A stretch of DNA of 21,977 bases from Candidatus Roizmanbacteria bacterium UBA6242 (GCA_002440905.1 DJWA01000012.1:13596-35572), one strand, 5' to 3'; numbered from the stretch's first letter, positions 12,622 through 20,275 are shown. Notes: a model not told the origin generated them from the letters alone. Numbers and translations are program-made.

Positions 12622-13356
12622 ATGAAAAAAACATCAATCTTGATAATCTTATTGACGGTCTTCTCGGTTCTCAGTTTTGTTTATGCTAAGGAAGATGGTA
12701 ATTCCCAGGGTCCGGGCCCAGGCCAAGATGAAGTTGTAACTCAAGGTCAAGCCCAACCGGAAACAACTATGTCACCCTCGCCTTCTACTGGAAATCAAAT
12801 TCAGAATCAAAATATTATAAACACCCAAAACCAAGGGGAAGAGTCACAATTGCAGATTAATACCGAGGAAAAAGAAAGCTTTGGAGAAAATAAAGACGTT
12901 CAGGGTATGCCAAAAGATCCTACACCTCGAAGTCAAACAGCCCGAGAAAGCATGAGCGCTGTTGCACGAGCGGTTGAAGAACTTTTGACAACTCAGGGAG
13001 CTTCGGGGGGGATCGGTCAACAGGTAAGGCAAGTCGCTCTTGACCAGAAACAGGCGCAGGATGAATTGGAAATGGAACTAGACAAGGTCGATAGGAGGGG
13101 GATATTGGCAAAATCCCTATTTGGACCGGACTTTACCGCGCTTAAGAATATGAGAAAGCAGATGGAGCAGAACGAACTACGTATCCAGCAACTTGAAAGA
13201 CTGCAAAACCAGCTTATTGACGAAGATGAGAGCGCCATGGTTCAGGAAATGATCAAATCACTAACAGAGCAAAATATTTCCCTCGAGGATAGAATCGCTC
13301 TTGAGAACAAAACCGTCAGTCTGTTGGGGTGGTTGTTCAGACTGTTTGCGAGATAA
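12622..13356 (+). CDS. Secreted Q/N/P-rich coiled-coil protein
   Basis: Two hundred and forty-four residues. A signal peptide (1-22, ending FVYA) is followed by a low-complexity linker rich in Gln, Asn, Pro and Gly (about 25-100). Then come a helical segment with SAVARAVEELLTTQGASGGIGQQVRQVA, a long heptad-type coiled coil (about 140-225, DFTALKNMRKQMEQNELRIQ and on) and a hydrophobic C-terminal end (LLGWLFRLF) that may insert in the membrane. It resembles secreted coiled-coil proteins that follow ECF sigma and KIKxxxIKxKPRW genes in Microgenomates, so it is a likely effector of that module. It has a Shine-Dalgarno (AAGGA near 12610) and lies 68 nt after the membrane gene. Confidence 0.7.
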   Translation: MKKTSILIILLTVFSVLSFVYAKEDGNSQGPGPGQDEVVTQGQAQPETTMSPSPSTGNQIQNQNIINTQNQGEESQLQINTEEKESFGENKDVQGMPKDPTPRSQTARESMSAVARAVEELLTTQGASGGIGQQVRQVALDQKQAQDELEMELDKVDRRGILAKSLFGPDFTALKNMRKQMEQNELRIQQLERLQNQLIDEDESAMVQEMIKSLTEQNISLEDRIALENKTVSLLGWLFRLFAR

Positions 13357-13539
13357 TAGAATTGAATTTTTCAAATAATATGTTTCTGGATTACATAGAG
13401 GTATAGTTCTTCTTTTATTGCGGCAATTGATTGAGCGCGTTTATGTCGTATTTAATTCTTCAAAAGTATTCTATGGTTTATTTTGCATCGTGTTTTTGTT
13501 ATAAATTTACTATTACCAGTTGGGTATTAGAAAACATAT

Positions 13540-14055
13540 ATGCAAAAAATCACCCCTTCCTTATGGTTTGATAACAATTGCGAAGAGGCGGTTAGGTATT
13601 ATATCGATGTCTTTAATGGGGCTCCCAATAAAAAAGGTGAGTCAAAAATAATTTCCCTGAATAGATACGAAAAAGGAATGAATACTCCGGGAATGCCCGA
13701 AATGGAGGGAAAGGTGCTAACCGTCATATTTGAGCTTGCCGGGCATAGATTTATGGCATTGGACGGAGGACCGATATTCAAATTTAATGAAAGCATATCC
13801 TTTGAGGTGGAATGTGATAATCAAGAAGAAGTGGATTATTTCTGGGAACGTCTTTCGGCTGTCAAGGAGTCAGAGCAGTGCGGTTGGGCGAAGGATAAAT
13901 TTGGATTAACTTGGCAAATTGTTCCAAAAATATTGGGAGAAATGCTTTCCGATGAGGATAAAGAAAAATCCCATAGGGTTATGAATGCGATGCTCAAGAT
14001 GCATAAGATTATCGTTAAAGATTTGGAGGCCGCTTATTATAATAATAAACTATGA
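13540..14055 (+). CDS. VOC-family PhnB-like protein
   Basis: One hundred and seventy-one residues with the opening ITPSLWFDNNCEEAVRYYIDVF of the PhnB / 3-demethylubiquinone-9 methyltransferase-like domain, then VLTVIFELAGHRFMALDGGP and FEVECDNQEEVDYFWERL, and the terminal WAKDKFGLTWQIVPKIL. These are the two beta-alpha-beta-beta-beta units of the vicinal oxygen chelate fold. Despite the database name, these proteins have no proven methyltransferase activity. It is a single-domain cytosolic protein. The stop overlaps the following DUF1801 gene by 4 nt (ATGA), so the two are translated together. No clear leaderless -10 box is present. Confidence 0.85.
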   Translation: MQKITPSLWFDNNCEEAVRYYIDVFNGAPNKKGESKIISLNRYEKGMNTPGMPEMEGKVLTVIFELAGHRFMALDGGPIFKFNESISFEVECDNQEEVDYFWERLSAVKESEQCGWAKDKFGLTWQIVPKILGEMLSDEDKEKSHRVMNAMLKMHKIIVKDLEAAYYNNKL

Positions 14056-14426
14056 AAATGCAAAGCTATAAAACCATCGATGAGTATGTGAAGACGTTTC
14101 CGAAAGAGATAAGGGAAATCTTAGAGAAAATCAGAAAGACAGTTAAGAATGCGGCGCCAAATGCCGAGGAAGCGATAAGATACGGCATGCCGACTTATAG
14201 GTTAAACGGCAATCTCGTTCATTTTGCCGCATATGGGACACATATTGGATTTTATCCGACTCCTTCGGGGATCACGGCTTTTAAAGTCGAACTGTCCCAA
14301 TATATAACCGGCAAGGGGACGGTACGATTCCCCTTGGATAAGTCGATCCCTTACGATTTGATAAAAAAAGTTGTCCAGTTTCGAGTTAAGGAAAATTCAA
14401 GTAAAAGTGTGGTTACAAAGATATAA
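14052..14426 (+). CDS. DUF1801 (YdhG-like) protein
   Basis: One hundred and twenty-four residues matching DUF1801: YKTIDEYVKTFPKEIREILEKIRKTVKNAAPNAEEAIRYGMPTY at the N terminus, then VHFAAYGTHIGFYPTPSGI and a C-terminal YDLIKKVVQFRVKEN helix. Related to Bacillus YdhG and the frataxin-like Fra fold, members have been proposed as iron carriers, but most have no tested function. Translationally coupled to the VOC gene through ATGA. It is cytosolic, without Cys or metal motifs. Confidence 0.85.
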   Translation: MKMQSYKTIDEYVKTFPKEIREILEKIRKTVKNAAPNAEEAIRYGMPTYRLNGNLVHFAAYGTHIGFYPTPSGITAFKVELSQYITGKGTVRFPLDKSIPYDLIKKVVQFRVKENSSKSVVTKI

Positions 14427-14674
14427 AGATTTATTGTTACTAAATATTATTGGATATGTTATTTTCAAAGACAAAAAAACTATAAACACTTTTAGTAAAC
14501 TCATTTATACAAAATATATACTCGACAGTTAGTCGGATTTACCGGAAAAGGTGTCTTAATTCTACATATAAATAGCTCTTCTTACAGAAGTCTTACTTGT
14601 TTAATAAGTAAATATTACACAACAATAATAGATTGTAAGGATTAAGAATTAATATTTTTGACTCGTATAAAGAT
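14427..14674. other. AT-rich intergenic stretch with small stem-loops
   Basis: No gene is seen. Three short perfect stems occur in order: CGAC-AGTTA-GTCG (about 14522-14534), CTTCT-TAC-AGAAG (about 14578-14590) and ACTT-7 nt-AAGT (about 14595-14609). They may be parts of a 5' leader of the gene at 14675, but each is weak. Confidence 0.3.
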
Positions 14675-14914
14675 ATGGATTGGCAACAGGCCGCCTACAT
14701 TTCAACCACTATCGGTATGATCGTCATAACCGCCGTTGGGTTGTTATGTCTCTGGATGCTTTATAATCTGACCCGTTTTGCAAAACATTTAACAAATATG
14801 GTTGACGAAGGCAGCCGGTTGATCGAGGATGTTCGCTATCTGCAGAAAGGAATAAGGTTGGGCTTTTTGAGGTTTTTATTAAAAATTTTTGAAAAAGGAG
14901 GAAAAGATGAATAA
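14675..14914 (+). CDS. Small membrane protein, DUF948-like
   Basis: Seventy-nine residues. One transmembrane helix (about 10-31, STTIGMIVITAVGLLCLWML) is followed by an amphipathic cytosolic helix (HLTNMVDEGSRLIEDVRYLQKGIRLGFLRFLLKIF). The layout, one N-terminal anchor plus a helical tail encoded just before a YtxH-like protein, resembles DUF948/YtxG partners of general-stress loci. The gene overlaps the YtxH-like gene by 8 nt. A TATAAA is 3 nt before the ATG, too close for a normal start site, so the promoter is unclear. Confidence 0.65.
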   Translation: MDWQQAAYISTTIGMIVITAVGLLCLWMLYNLTRFAKHLTNMVDEGSRLIEDVRYLQKGIRLGFLRFLLKIFEKGGKDE

Positions 14915-15158
14915 TCAAAATAATCGGGGAGGCAATATTCTCCTCTCGGCTATCATTGGTGGTTTGGCTGGTGCTCTTGTTGTTTATCTCTCGGACGAGA
15001 AAAGACGGAAAAGAATAAAGGGGAAAATTGATGATCTTATGGAAGAAGGCCAAGAAAGGACGGAAGAGTTTAGGGAAAATCTGAGAGATTCGATGAAGAG
15101 AGGTAAGAGAAATATCGCTAAGAAATTGCGTGAGGCGGAAGAGAAACTAGAGAGTTGA
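14907..15158 (+). CDS. YtxH-like stress protein
   Basis: About 83 residues. A Gly-rich N terminus leads into a short transmembrane helix (ILLSAIIGGLAGALVVYL), then LSDEKRRKRIKGKIDDLMEE and a long charged helix rich in Glu, Arg and Lys. This is the YtxH pattern (GxxxGAxxGLLxAP-like anchor plus helical tail). ATG 14907 is chosen because AAGGAGGA sits just upstream; the in-frame TTG at 14889 is inside that leader. With the gene before it, it forms a two-gene envelope or general-stress operon. It converges with the holin-like gene, leaving only 4 nt between the stops. Confidence 0.75.
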   Translation: MNNQNNRGGNILLSAIIGGLAGALVVYLSDEKRRKRIKGKIDDLMEEGQERTEEFRENLRDSMKRGKRNIAKKLREAEEKLES

Positions 15159-15162
15159 TTGT

Positions 15163-15501
15163 TTAAGCTTTTGTAAGGGAGAATAGTACAGAGGTTACAA
15201 GCGAAAGTACTAAGCTAAAGGCCAATGCCCACCAAAAGTCTCTGACTTCAAAGCCAGTGATGAGCATGTCAACAATAATAACCATCAGCGCGTTGATTAC
15301 GAAAGTGAAAAGACCCAAGGTGATAATTGATACAGGCAAAGTTAAAAGTAAAAATATCGGCTTAATAAAAGTGTTGACCAGTCCGAGTATTATGGTAACG
15401 ACTATTGCCGTTGAAAAACTGTTTAGGGTAACTCCGGGAAGCACCTGAGCAGTAGCGTAAACCGCCACGCTATAGATCAAAAGATTCATCAATATTTCCA
15501 T
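15163..15501 (-). CDS. Four-TM holin superfamily IV-like membrane protein
   Basis: One hundred and twelve residues with four hydrophobic helices and the family sequences AVYATAQVLPGVTLNSFSTAIVV, LGLVNTFIKPIFLLLTLPVSIITLGLF and INALMVIIVDML. This is the mycobacterial-type 4-TM holin family (PF04020), which in most bacteria is a chromosomal membrane protein of unknown role. There are no lysis or phage genes nearby, so it should not be read as a prophage. A TATAAA on the minus strand ends 8 nt before the ATG. Confidence 0.85.
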   Translation of the reverse strand: MEILMNLLIYSVAVYATAQVLPGVTLNSFSTAIVVTIILGLVNTFIKPIFLLLTLPVSIITLGLFTFVINALMVIIVDMLITGFEVRDFWWALAFSLVLSLVTSVLFSLTKA

Positions 15502-15811
15502 AGTCCAAGTTTATAGGATTTTTATTCTTTTTAAAAGTCAAAATCTTATTTATCGAGTATAAGTAATTGGTTTACCTTCTATTTTTTACGCCGAGCGAGC
15601 GACGTTTCAATACTCAATACTCGTTACTCCTTCATTACTTGAACTTATATTGTCTAATTTCAACCGTCGCGCCGAAGCCCTGATTGCCAGAACTAGGCGG
15701 ACTTAATTCACTTTAGATTTAATAGATTAATTATTTGTAATAGTAGGGTAAATATTGCGTAAGAAATAGAGAATATATGGTGATTATAGGGTTATCTAAG
15801 ATCCCAATCGA
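15502..15811. other. 310-nt intergenic region without a gene
   Basis: Upstream of the holin-like gene (TTTATA at 15510-15515 on the plus strand is its -10 box), this stretch holds no convincing frame. At 15609-15629 there are three tandem heptamers, AATACTC, AATACTC, GTTACTC. A GC-rich patch with GAGCGAGCG (about 15594-15602) and GGCGGACTTAATTC (about 15696-15709) repeat motifs also found near 812-820 and 337-350 respectively. No RNA gene was recognised. Confidence 0.4.
15510..15515 (-). promoter_or_regulatory. -10 box of the holin-like gene
   Basis: TATAAA on the minus strand, 8 nt before the ATG at 15501; a TTGACT lies 20 nt further upstream, longer than a normal spacer. Confidence 0.45.
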
Positions 15812-16141
15812 TTAAGCGTGGCTCAAAAAAATCATCGATAAAGTTAAAAGAGTGAAGAAAAAGAGCCAGCCTGCGGTATAAACAACCAGCCTGATGGCTG
15901 TCTCCGGACGTTTCTTTTGAAAAAAAAGGATAAATGGGTAGTAGAGGGTAATGATCGTACAAATAAGGGCGGATGTAGAAAAAAGCGTGAGAAACATAAA
16001 GGGGCCAAAATAGTTGGGGACGTTTCCGAACAATCGAGAGCCGTTGGCCATCAAAAGAGCTACCAGGGAACAATACAGAATTACTCCGAATCCCTGGAAA
16101 AATCCCAAAAGCCAAAGAGGGCTTTTTCCTATTTTATTCAT
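15812..16141 (-). CDS. Three-TM hypothetical membrane protein
   Basis: One hundred and nine residues with three hydrophobic helices (about 9-31 LLGFFQGFGVILYCSLVALL, 45-72, 85-107). A short basic N terminus and FFQKKRPETAIR between helices 2 and 3 put that loop in the cytosol. No family is recognised, and there are no metal-binding or catalytic motifs. It starts 21 nt after the cupin stop, so the two genes are probably one operon read on the minus strand. Confidence 0.6.
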   Translation of the reverse strand: MNKIGKSPLWLLGFFQGFGVILYCSLVALLMANGSRLFGNVPNYFGPFMFLTLFSTSALICTIITLYYPFILFFQKKRPETAIRLVVYTAGWLFFFTLLTLSMIFLSHA

Positions 16142-16162
16142 GTCTATATTTTTCTTTCCAAG

Positions 16163-16546
16163 TTACAAATGGTCTTCCTCATCCGCCTCCGCCTCAACTT
16201 TCGTTTTGTGGATGGTTCCGTCTTTATGGTGTGGAGGAGAATAAATTGTATAAAGTTTTAGGCTCATGTTGGAGGAGGTATTGACAATGTTATGTTGGGC
16301 TCCTGCCGGTACGACTATAGCATCGCCTTCCTTAATTGTTTTTTCCTCTCCATTCATGATTACCTTACCTTCTCCTTGTTCAACTCTAAAGAATTGGTCG
16401 GTAACATCGTGAACTTCCATACCAATCTCTTCATTTGGGAGCAGACTCATGACAACCAGCTGTTGATGTTGTCCGGTAAAGAGTACCTGGCGGAAATAGT
16501 TATTATCTTCTGTTAGTTTTTCAATATTATCTACATATCCAATCAT
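16163..16546 (-). CDS. Single-domain cupin protein
   Basis: About 127 residues. Cupin motif 1 is EEIGMEVHDVTDQFFRVEQGEG (His and Gln in place of the full HxH...E set) and motif 2 is GDAIVVPAGAQHNIVN, fitting G-x5-PxG-x2-H-x3-N. The metal site is therefore incomplete in motif 1 but His is kept in both. The C terminus is acidic and His-rich (HHKDGT, EAEADEEDHL). Start at ATG 16546, directly preceded by a perfect AAGGAGGTGAT Shine-Dalgarno (16551-16561 on the minus strand); the GTG at 16555 overlaps that site. It is probably cotranscribed with the 3-TM protein. Confidence 0.85.
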   Translation of the reverse strand: MIGYVDNIEKLTEDNNYFRQVLFTGQHQQLVVMSLLPNEEIGMEVHDVTDQFFRVEQGEGKVIMNGEEKTIKEGDAIVVPAGAQHNIVNTSSNMSLKLYTIYSPPHHKDGTIHKTKVEAEADEEDHL

Positions 16547-16569
16547 TATTATCACCTCCTTTACTATTA

Positions 16570-16575
16570 TTTATA
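16570..16575 (-). promoter_or_regulatory. -10 box of the cupin gene
   Basis: TATAAA on the minus strand, leaving a leader of about 15 nt that contains little more than the Shine-Dalgarno sequence. Confidence 0.4.
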
Positions 16576-16588
16576 CACCTAAATTCGA

Positions 16589-16618
16589 TTGATTTGGGGC
16601 GTAATTAACTACTATAAT
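16589..16618 (+). promoter_or_regulatory. Promoter of the CtlX-like gene (TTGATT-18-TATAAT)
   Basis: TTGATT at 16589-16594, 18-nt spacer, TATAAT at 16613-16618, then 6 nt to the ATG at 16625. It is a leaderless arrangement with a recognisable -35. Confidence 0.65.
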
Positions 16619-16624
16619 TATTGT

Positions 16625-17542
16625 ATGAGTTTATCAAACACCGTGGTTATGGTCTCACCCGACCAGTTCGGTTTCAATCCGCAAACCGCTATGACAAATG
16701 CCTTCCAACACCATATGAATATTTCAGAGTCTCGACTTAAAAACCAGGCAATGGAAGAATTTAAAAAAATGGTTACTACTTTGGAGAAGGAGAAAATAAA
16801 AGTACTTGTCTTGGGAAGTCGCGTAAACACCGTGACTCCCGACGCGGTATTCCCCAATAACTGGTTTTCCCATCACGTTGACGGGACACTGGTCATATAC
16901 CCGATGATGGCTTCTAACAGAAGGTTAGAAAGACAGTCGCACAATCTCAAAAATCTTCTAAACGACGCTGGGATAAATCACATCAAGATCCTCGACCTAT
17001 CCTCGGACGAAATTGACAATAAAATTCTTGAGGGGACCGGCAGCCTGGTTTTGGATCGTGACCAACTGGTGGCTTTTGCTATGGAATCGGAAAGGACCAA
17101 TAAGCAGGAATTTGAAAAATGGTGCCGGATAATGGGATTTGAGGGAGTGTTTTTTCATGCCTATGGACCGGACTCGAAGCCGGTCTATCACACAAATGTT
17201 GTAATGGGTCTGGGGGGGAAATTTGCCGTCGTCTGTTTTGACGCGATCGCCCTTGAAAGCGAACGATATCTGGTTGAAAAAAAACTCCGGAATCTGAAAC
17301 GGGAAATTATCCCGATAAACCTTGCTCAAATGAGTAAATTCTGCGCCAATATTTTGGAGTTGAAGTCGACCGACAAAAAGTCGAAAATAGTAATGTCTGA
17401 TAACGCATATAAAGGGTTTACATCATCCCAGCGAATCACTCTCGGAAAATACGGGAGCCTAATCAGGGTCGCTATTCCGACTATCGAAACCGTCGGCGGC
17501 GGATCCGCTCGATGCATGATTGCGGAAATATTTAATCATTAA
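16625..17542 (+). CDS. CtlX-like amidinotransferase-family hydrolase
   Basis: About 305 residues of the guanidino-group-modifying (pentein) superfamily. Visible motifs are MVSPDQFGFNPQT near the N terminus, DAVFPNNWFSHHVDGTLVIYPM (substrate Asp/Asn loop), LEGTGSLVLDR (acidic residue), VYHTNVVMGL (catalytic His region) and TVGGGSARCMIAEIF with the nucleophilic Cys close to the C terminus. This set matches the CtlX citrulline-utilisation hydrolases / arginine-deiminase-related proteins. The likely reaction is hydrolysis of citrulline or a related ureido/guanidino compound. ATG 16625 is preferred over 16589 because the promoter -10 box ends 6 nt before it and homologues begin close to MVSPDQF. 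No other arginine pathway gene is nearby. Confidence 0.85.
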   Translation: MSLSNTVVMVSPDQFGFNPQTAMTNAFQHHMNISESRLKNQAMEEFKKMVTTLEKEKIKVLVLGSRVNTVTPDAVFPNNWFSHHVDGTLVIYPMMASNRRLERQSHNLKNLLNDAGINHIKILDLSSDEIDNKILEGTGSLVLDRDQLVAFAMESERTNKQEFEKWCRIMGFEGVFFHAYGPDSKPVYHTNVVMGLGGKFAVVCFDAIALESERYLVEKKLRNLKREIIPINLAQMSKFCANILELKSTDKKSKIVMSDNAYKGFTSSQRITLGKYGSLIRVAIPTIETVGGGSARCMIAEIFNH

Positions 17543-17560
17543 AAGTTATACATTTAGAAT

Positions 17561-18499
17561 ATGAATGCTATCAAACTAAAGTCTTACGGAGGCTATGAAA
17601 ATCTGGAATTGGTCAATGACATCGAGGAACCTCGTCCGTCTGAAGAACAGGTACTCATTGCAGTTGAAGCGTCAAGCGTTAACCCTTTCGACTCTTTCAT
17701 AATCAAGGGCTATATGAAAGACGTAAAGCCGTTGGATTTACCTATTACACCGGGCGGGGATTTCTCAGGAAAGATAATCGCGTTGGGTTCGGGCGTAGCC
17801 GATTATAAAATAGGTGATGAGGTTTACGGCACGGCGATAGTTTTAAGCGGAGGCTCCGGGGCGTACGCCGAAATGGCCGTAGCCAATGTTAAACGAACTG
17901 CTTTAAAACCTAAATCCGTCGACTTCGTTCAGGCAGCCTCTCTTCCTTTGGTTGGGGTAAGCGCCATCCAGGCACTTATGGAAAACGTGAAACTCTCAAA
18001 AGGCCAGAAAATCCTTATCCACGGAGGAGCCGGAGGTATCGGGACGGTCGCCATCCAGTTGGCAAAACATCTGGGAGCTTATGTAGCAACGACAGTGTCC
18101 GGTGACGATTTTGATTATGTCAAGGGTCTTGGCGCTGATGAGATAATCGATTACAAAACGGAGAAATTTGAGGAAAAGATCAAGGATTTTGACGCCGTTT
18201 TTGACACGATTGGCGGTCAGGTCACCGAAAAGTCTTTTGAAGTCCTAAAAAAAGGCGGAGTTCTGACGTCGATGAAAGGACAGCCGAGCGCAGAGCTGGC
18301 TAATCAATATGGAGTTACCGGCATTGCCACCAATACGTCAAATAATACCGAAAGGTTGACGCGTCTTTCTGCACTCGTTGATGAGGGGATAATCAAACCC
18401 CAGGTTGATAGAATTTTCCCCCTCGAGAAGACTGCCGAAGCTTTTGTTTACAAAGAGCAAAATCATCCCAGAGGAAAGGTAGTTATAAAAATAAAATGA
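17561..18499 (+). CDS. NADPH:quinone oxidoreductase-like MDR protein
   Basis: Three hundred and twelve residues of the zinc-free medium-chain dehydrogenase/reductase family. A GroES-like N-terminal domain (LVNDIEEPRPSEEQVLIAVEASSVNPFD, ITPGGDFSGKI, GDEVYGTA) is followed by a Rossmann domain with HGGAGGIGTVAIQLAKHLGA (about residue 152) and DAVFDTIGGQ. The N-terminal Cys/His ligands for catalytic zinc are absent, as expected for quinone oxidoreductases or enoyl/enone reductases. It would reduce quinones or activated alkenes with NADPH. It overlaps ogt by 4 nt (ATGA), so the pair is coexpressed. Confidence 0.88.
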   Translation: MNAIKLKSYGGYENLELVNDIEEPRPSEEQVLIAVEASSVNPFDSFIIKGYMKDVKPLDLPITPGGDFSGKIIALGSGVADYKIGDEVYGTAIVLSGGSGAYAEMAVANVKRTALKPKSVDFVQAASLPLVGVSAIQALMENVKLSKGQKILIHGGAGGIGTVAIQLAKHLGAYVATTVSGDDFDYVKGLGADEIIDYKTEKFEEKIKDFDAVFDTIGGQVTEKSFEVLKKGGVLTSMKGQPSAELANQYGVTGIATNTSNNTERLTRLSALVDEGIIKPQVDRIFPLEKTAEAFVYKEQNHPRGKVVIKIK

Positions 18500-18801
18500 T
18501 AAACTTCAAGGAAAAGGTTTATAAAATCTGCGACTCAATCCCCAAGGGGAAAGTCGCCACTTACGGGCAGATTGCCAAGTTAGCGGGAAGACCCAAAGCC
18601 GCCCGGGCGGTCGGGTACTATATGAGGACTAATCCAGACGCCCCTCATACGCCCTGCCATCGGGTGGTTGCATCTGATGGGTCGCTGACCGGTTATTCGG
18701 GCCGCGGTGGATTGAAGGCAAAAAAACAGATGCTTAAGAATGAGGGAGTGGTTTTTGAAGGTGATAAAGTGCTGTTGTCCAAATCCGGGTGGTCACTTTA
18801 G
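18496..18801 (+). CDS. ogt: Methylated-DNA-protein cysteine methyltransferase, short form (Ogt/ATL-type)
   Basis: One hundred and one residues covering only the C-terminal MGMT domain: KVYKICDSIPKGKVATYGQIAKLAG, then the helix-turn-helix with RAVGYYMRTNP, and PCHRVV at about 53-58 with the alkyl-acceptor Cys. Since Cys is present (not PWHR), it may be active rather than an ATL protein, which normally has Trp or Ala there. The N-terminal domain of Ada/Ogt is missing, as in many short bacterial and archaeal forms. It repairs O6-alkylguanine or flags it to nucleotide excision repair. Coupled to the oxidoreductase gene by ATGA, and its end overlaps the convergent polymerase gene end by 9 nt. Confidence 0.88.
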   Translation: MINFKEKVYKICDSIPKGKVATYGQIAKLAGRPKAARAVGYYMRTNPDAPHTPCHRVVASDGSLTGYSGRGGLKAKKQMLKNEGVVFEGDKVLLSKSGWSL

Positions 18802-20022
18802 CCCTCCGAAAGCAATTCGGTCTATGACGGTTTTGCGGCTCTTCATCATCAAAGCCGGTGCAACTACGTATTCTCCATAGCGATCGTTTATCAGGTCGAC
18901 CGCTCTTGAGACTTGTCGTTTCTTTTCGACTTCGGTATCAAACAAAGACAGCGTCATAAAATCAATAGGGATAAGGTCAAAGCAGGTAACGGCCACCTTA
19001 CGGATGACTTTTTTTATAGGAGCTTCTGAAAAAATTGCCATCGCCTTCCGAAAAAGCTCGGGCGTTGTATAGAGAAATTCGTTGAACTTGTGTCCTCGGT
19101 GCCAGTGCGTCCAATCATCGTAGAGAAGGGCGAGATGGACTCCCTGAGCGGCATTGCCGGACGACCTTAGACGTCTACCCATTTTTTCGGTAAGCATCAT
19201 AATCAGCGAAGCTAATTTTTCCGGGTCACTGGTTTTCTTGCCTAAGGAATACTCTTGACCATAGCTTTTTCTTTCGCTTTTGTAGTCGTCAACTTCAAAA
19301 CCCCTAAGCCTCAAATACCAATAATGGCCGGTGATACCCTTGAAAACTTGTTTTCTCAAGGTCTGATCCGTCGCGTCAAAAAAATCCAGAGGAGTAAAGA
19401 TCCCAACCATATTGAGTCGCGCTTGGTACCTGACATTGATACCATTTAGATCGGTCAGGGACACCGACGAATAGACGGATTTAAGATTCATATGGTCGAT
19501 AATATCAAGTCCGTCCGGCTTATGGAGGCTTGACGCCAATTTGGCCAGGAATCGGTTTGTGGAAATCCCGACGTTACAAAAAATCCATTCTCCAATCTCA
19601 TCATGGAATCTTTTTTTTATCTCCCGACCGATCTCGGCTAAGGTTTTTTTATGGTAGTCTCGGGTGGGAGCGAAATTCATAACGATCTCGTCTACGGATT
19701 TGGGAGTAACGTCGGGGGAATAGTCAGCGCATATCCTCATGAACTTGCGGCTGACGTCGCGGACCAGGTCGGGGTCGTTTTCCCGGACAATAATATCGGG
19801 GCAGATTTCGCGGGCGTCCCTGACTCTCATTCCGGTTTTTATCCCAAGTTTTTTGGCTTCAATTGATGAAGCTAGTATGCACCCGCCAGCAGACGTGTAG
19901 GCGGCAATTGCCAGGGGCTTTCCCCTCAGACGCGGATGGGCCTGTTGGGTGACGGTCGCGAAACATGAATTTAAATCGATATGCATGACCGAAGGAGCGG
20001 CAACATTAACTTGCAGATCCAT
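18793..20022 (-). CDS. Y-family DNA polymerase (DinB/UmuC-like)
   Basis: About 409 residues. The palm begins VMHIDLNSCFATVTQQAHPRL, with the first catalytic Asp in HID and a Phe at the steric-gate position; the DinB Asp two residues after the catalytic Asp is Asn here. SVDEIVMN supplies the other Asp-Glu pair, so catalysis should be intact. ASSIEAKKLGIKTGMRV (finger), LNGINVRYQARLNMVGIFTPLDFF (thumb helix-hairpin-helix) and a little-finger domain (about 240-350) follow. Start at ATG 20022, with GGAGGTGT upstream; the longer in-frame ATG at 20091 would give an N terminus that is not family-like. The gene overlaps the small gene upstream and shares its LexA-box promoter, so it is a translesion polymerase in an SOS-type operon. 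Confidence 0.88.
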   Translation of the reverse strand: MDLQVNVAAPSVMHIDLNSCFATVTQQAHPRLRGKPLAIAAYTSAGGCILASSIEAKKLGIKTGMRVRDAREICPDIIVRENDPDLVRDVSRKFMRICADYSPDVTPKSVDEIVMNFAPTRDYHKKTLAEIGREIKKRFHDEIGEWIFCNVGISTNRFLAKLASSLHKPDGLDIIDHMNLKSVYSSVSLTDLNGINVRYQARLNMVGIFTPLDFFDATDQTLRKQVFKGITGHYWYLRLRGFEVDDYKSERKSYGQEYSLGKKTSDPEKLASLIMMLTEKMGRRLRSSGNAAQGVHLALLYDDWTHWHRGHKFNEFLYTTPELFRKAMAIFSEAPIKKVIRKVAVTCFDLIPIDFMTLSLFDTEVEKKRQVSRAVDLINDRYGEYVVAPALMMKSRKTVIDRIAFGGLK

Positions 20023-20266
20023 CAGACACCTCCTCCAGGATCCAGGCCAAGCTTTCGGTGTCGAAGCTGATCCTAAAATCCAAGTTACCATCGGTCACAT
20101 GAAAGATATGGAAAAGGTTCCTTCCTTCCCTTATCTTGTGGTGGTAGGCGAGGTGTTTTATAAAATAATCTCGAAGCCTCCAACGCATTTTGTAGGGAAT
20201 GAAACGGTTTTTTTCCTGGTTGTATGAGGAAATCATACTAACGCGTTCGTTGATCTTGGCATTCAT
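20006..20266 (-). CDS. Small protein of unknown function in the Y-polymerase operon
   Basis: Eighty-six residues (from ATG 20266) with NAKINERVSMISSYNQEKN, IPYKMRWRLRDYFIKHLAYHHK and a conserved-looking FHIFHVTDGNLDFRISFDTESLAWILEEVSD. It is charged, has no membrane segment and no catalytic motif that I recognise; the last part may form a beta-sheet face. The upstream TTG at 20305 is in frame but is part of the TTGACA -35 box, so ATG 20266 is the real start; the -10 box ends 9 nt upstream. The end overlaps the polymerase gene by 17 nt. The position suggests a partner or regulator of the Y-family polymerase, filling the place UmuD or ImuA has elsewhere; this is inference. Confidence 0.7.
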   Translation of the reverse strand: MNAKINERVSMISSYNQEKNRFIPYKMRWRLRDYFIKHLAYHHKIREGRNLFHIFHVTDGNLDFRISFDTESLAWILEEVSDGSAS

Positions 20267-20275
20267 ATACAGATC

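Noticed and set aside
15163..15501. Reading the holin-IV-like protein as a prophage remnant
   Set aside because: No endolysin, integrase, terminase or structural gene is nearby, and this family is mostly chromosomal in bacteria without lysis function.
20022..20091. Longer N terminus of the Y-family polymerase from the ATG at 20091
   Set aside because: The extra residues are unlike the family and overlap the end of the small upstream gene, while ATG 20022 has a Shine-Dalgarno.
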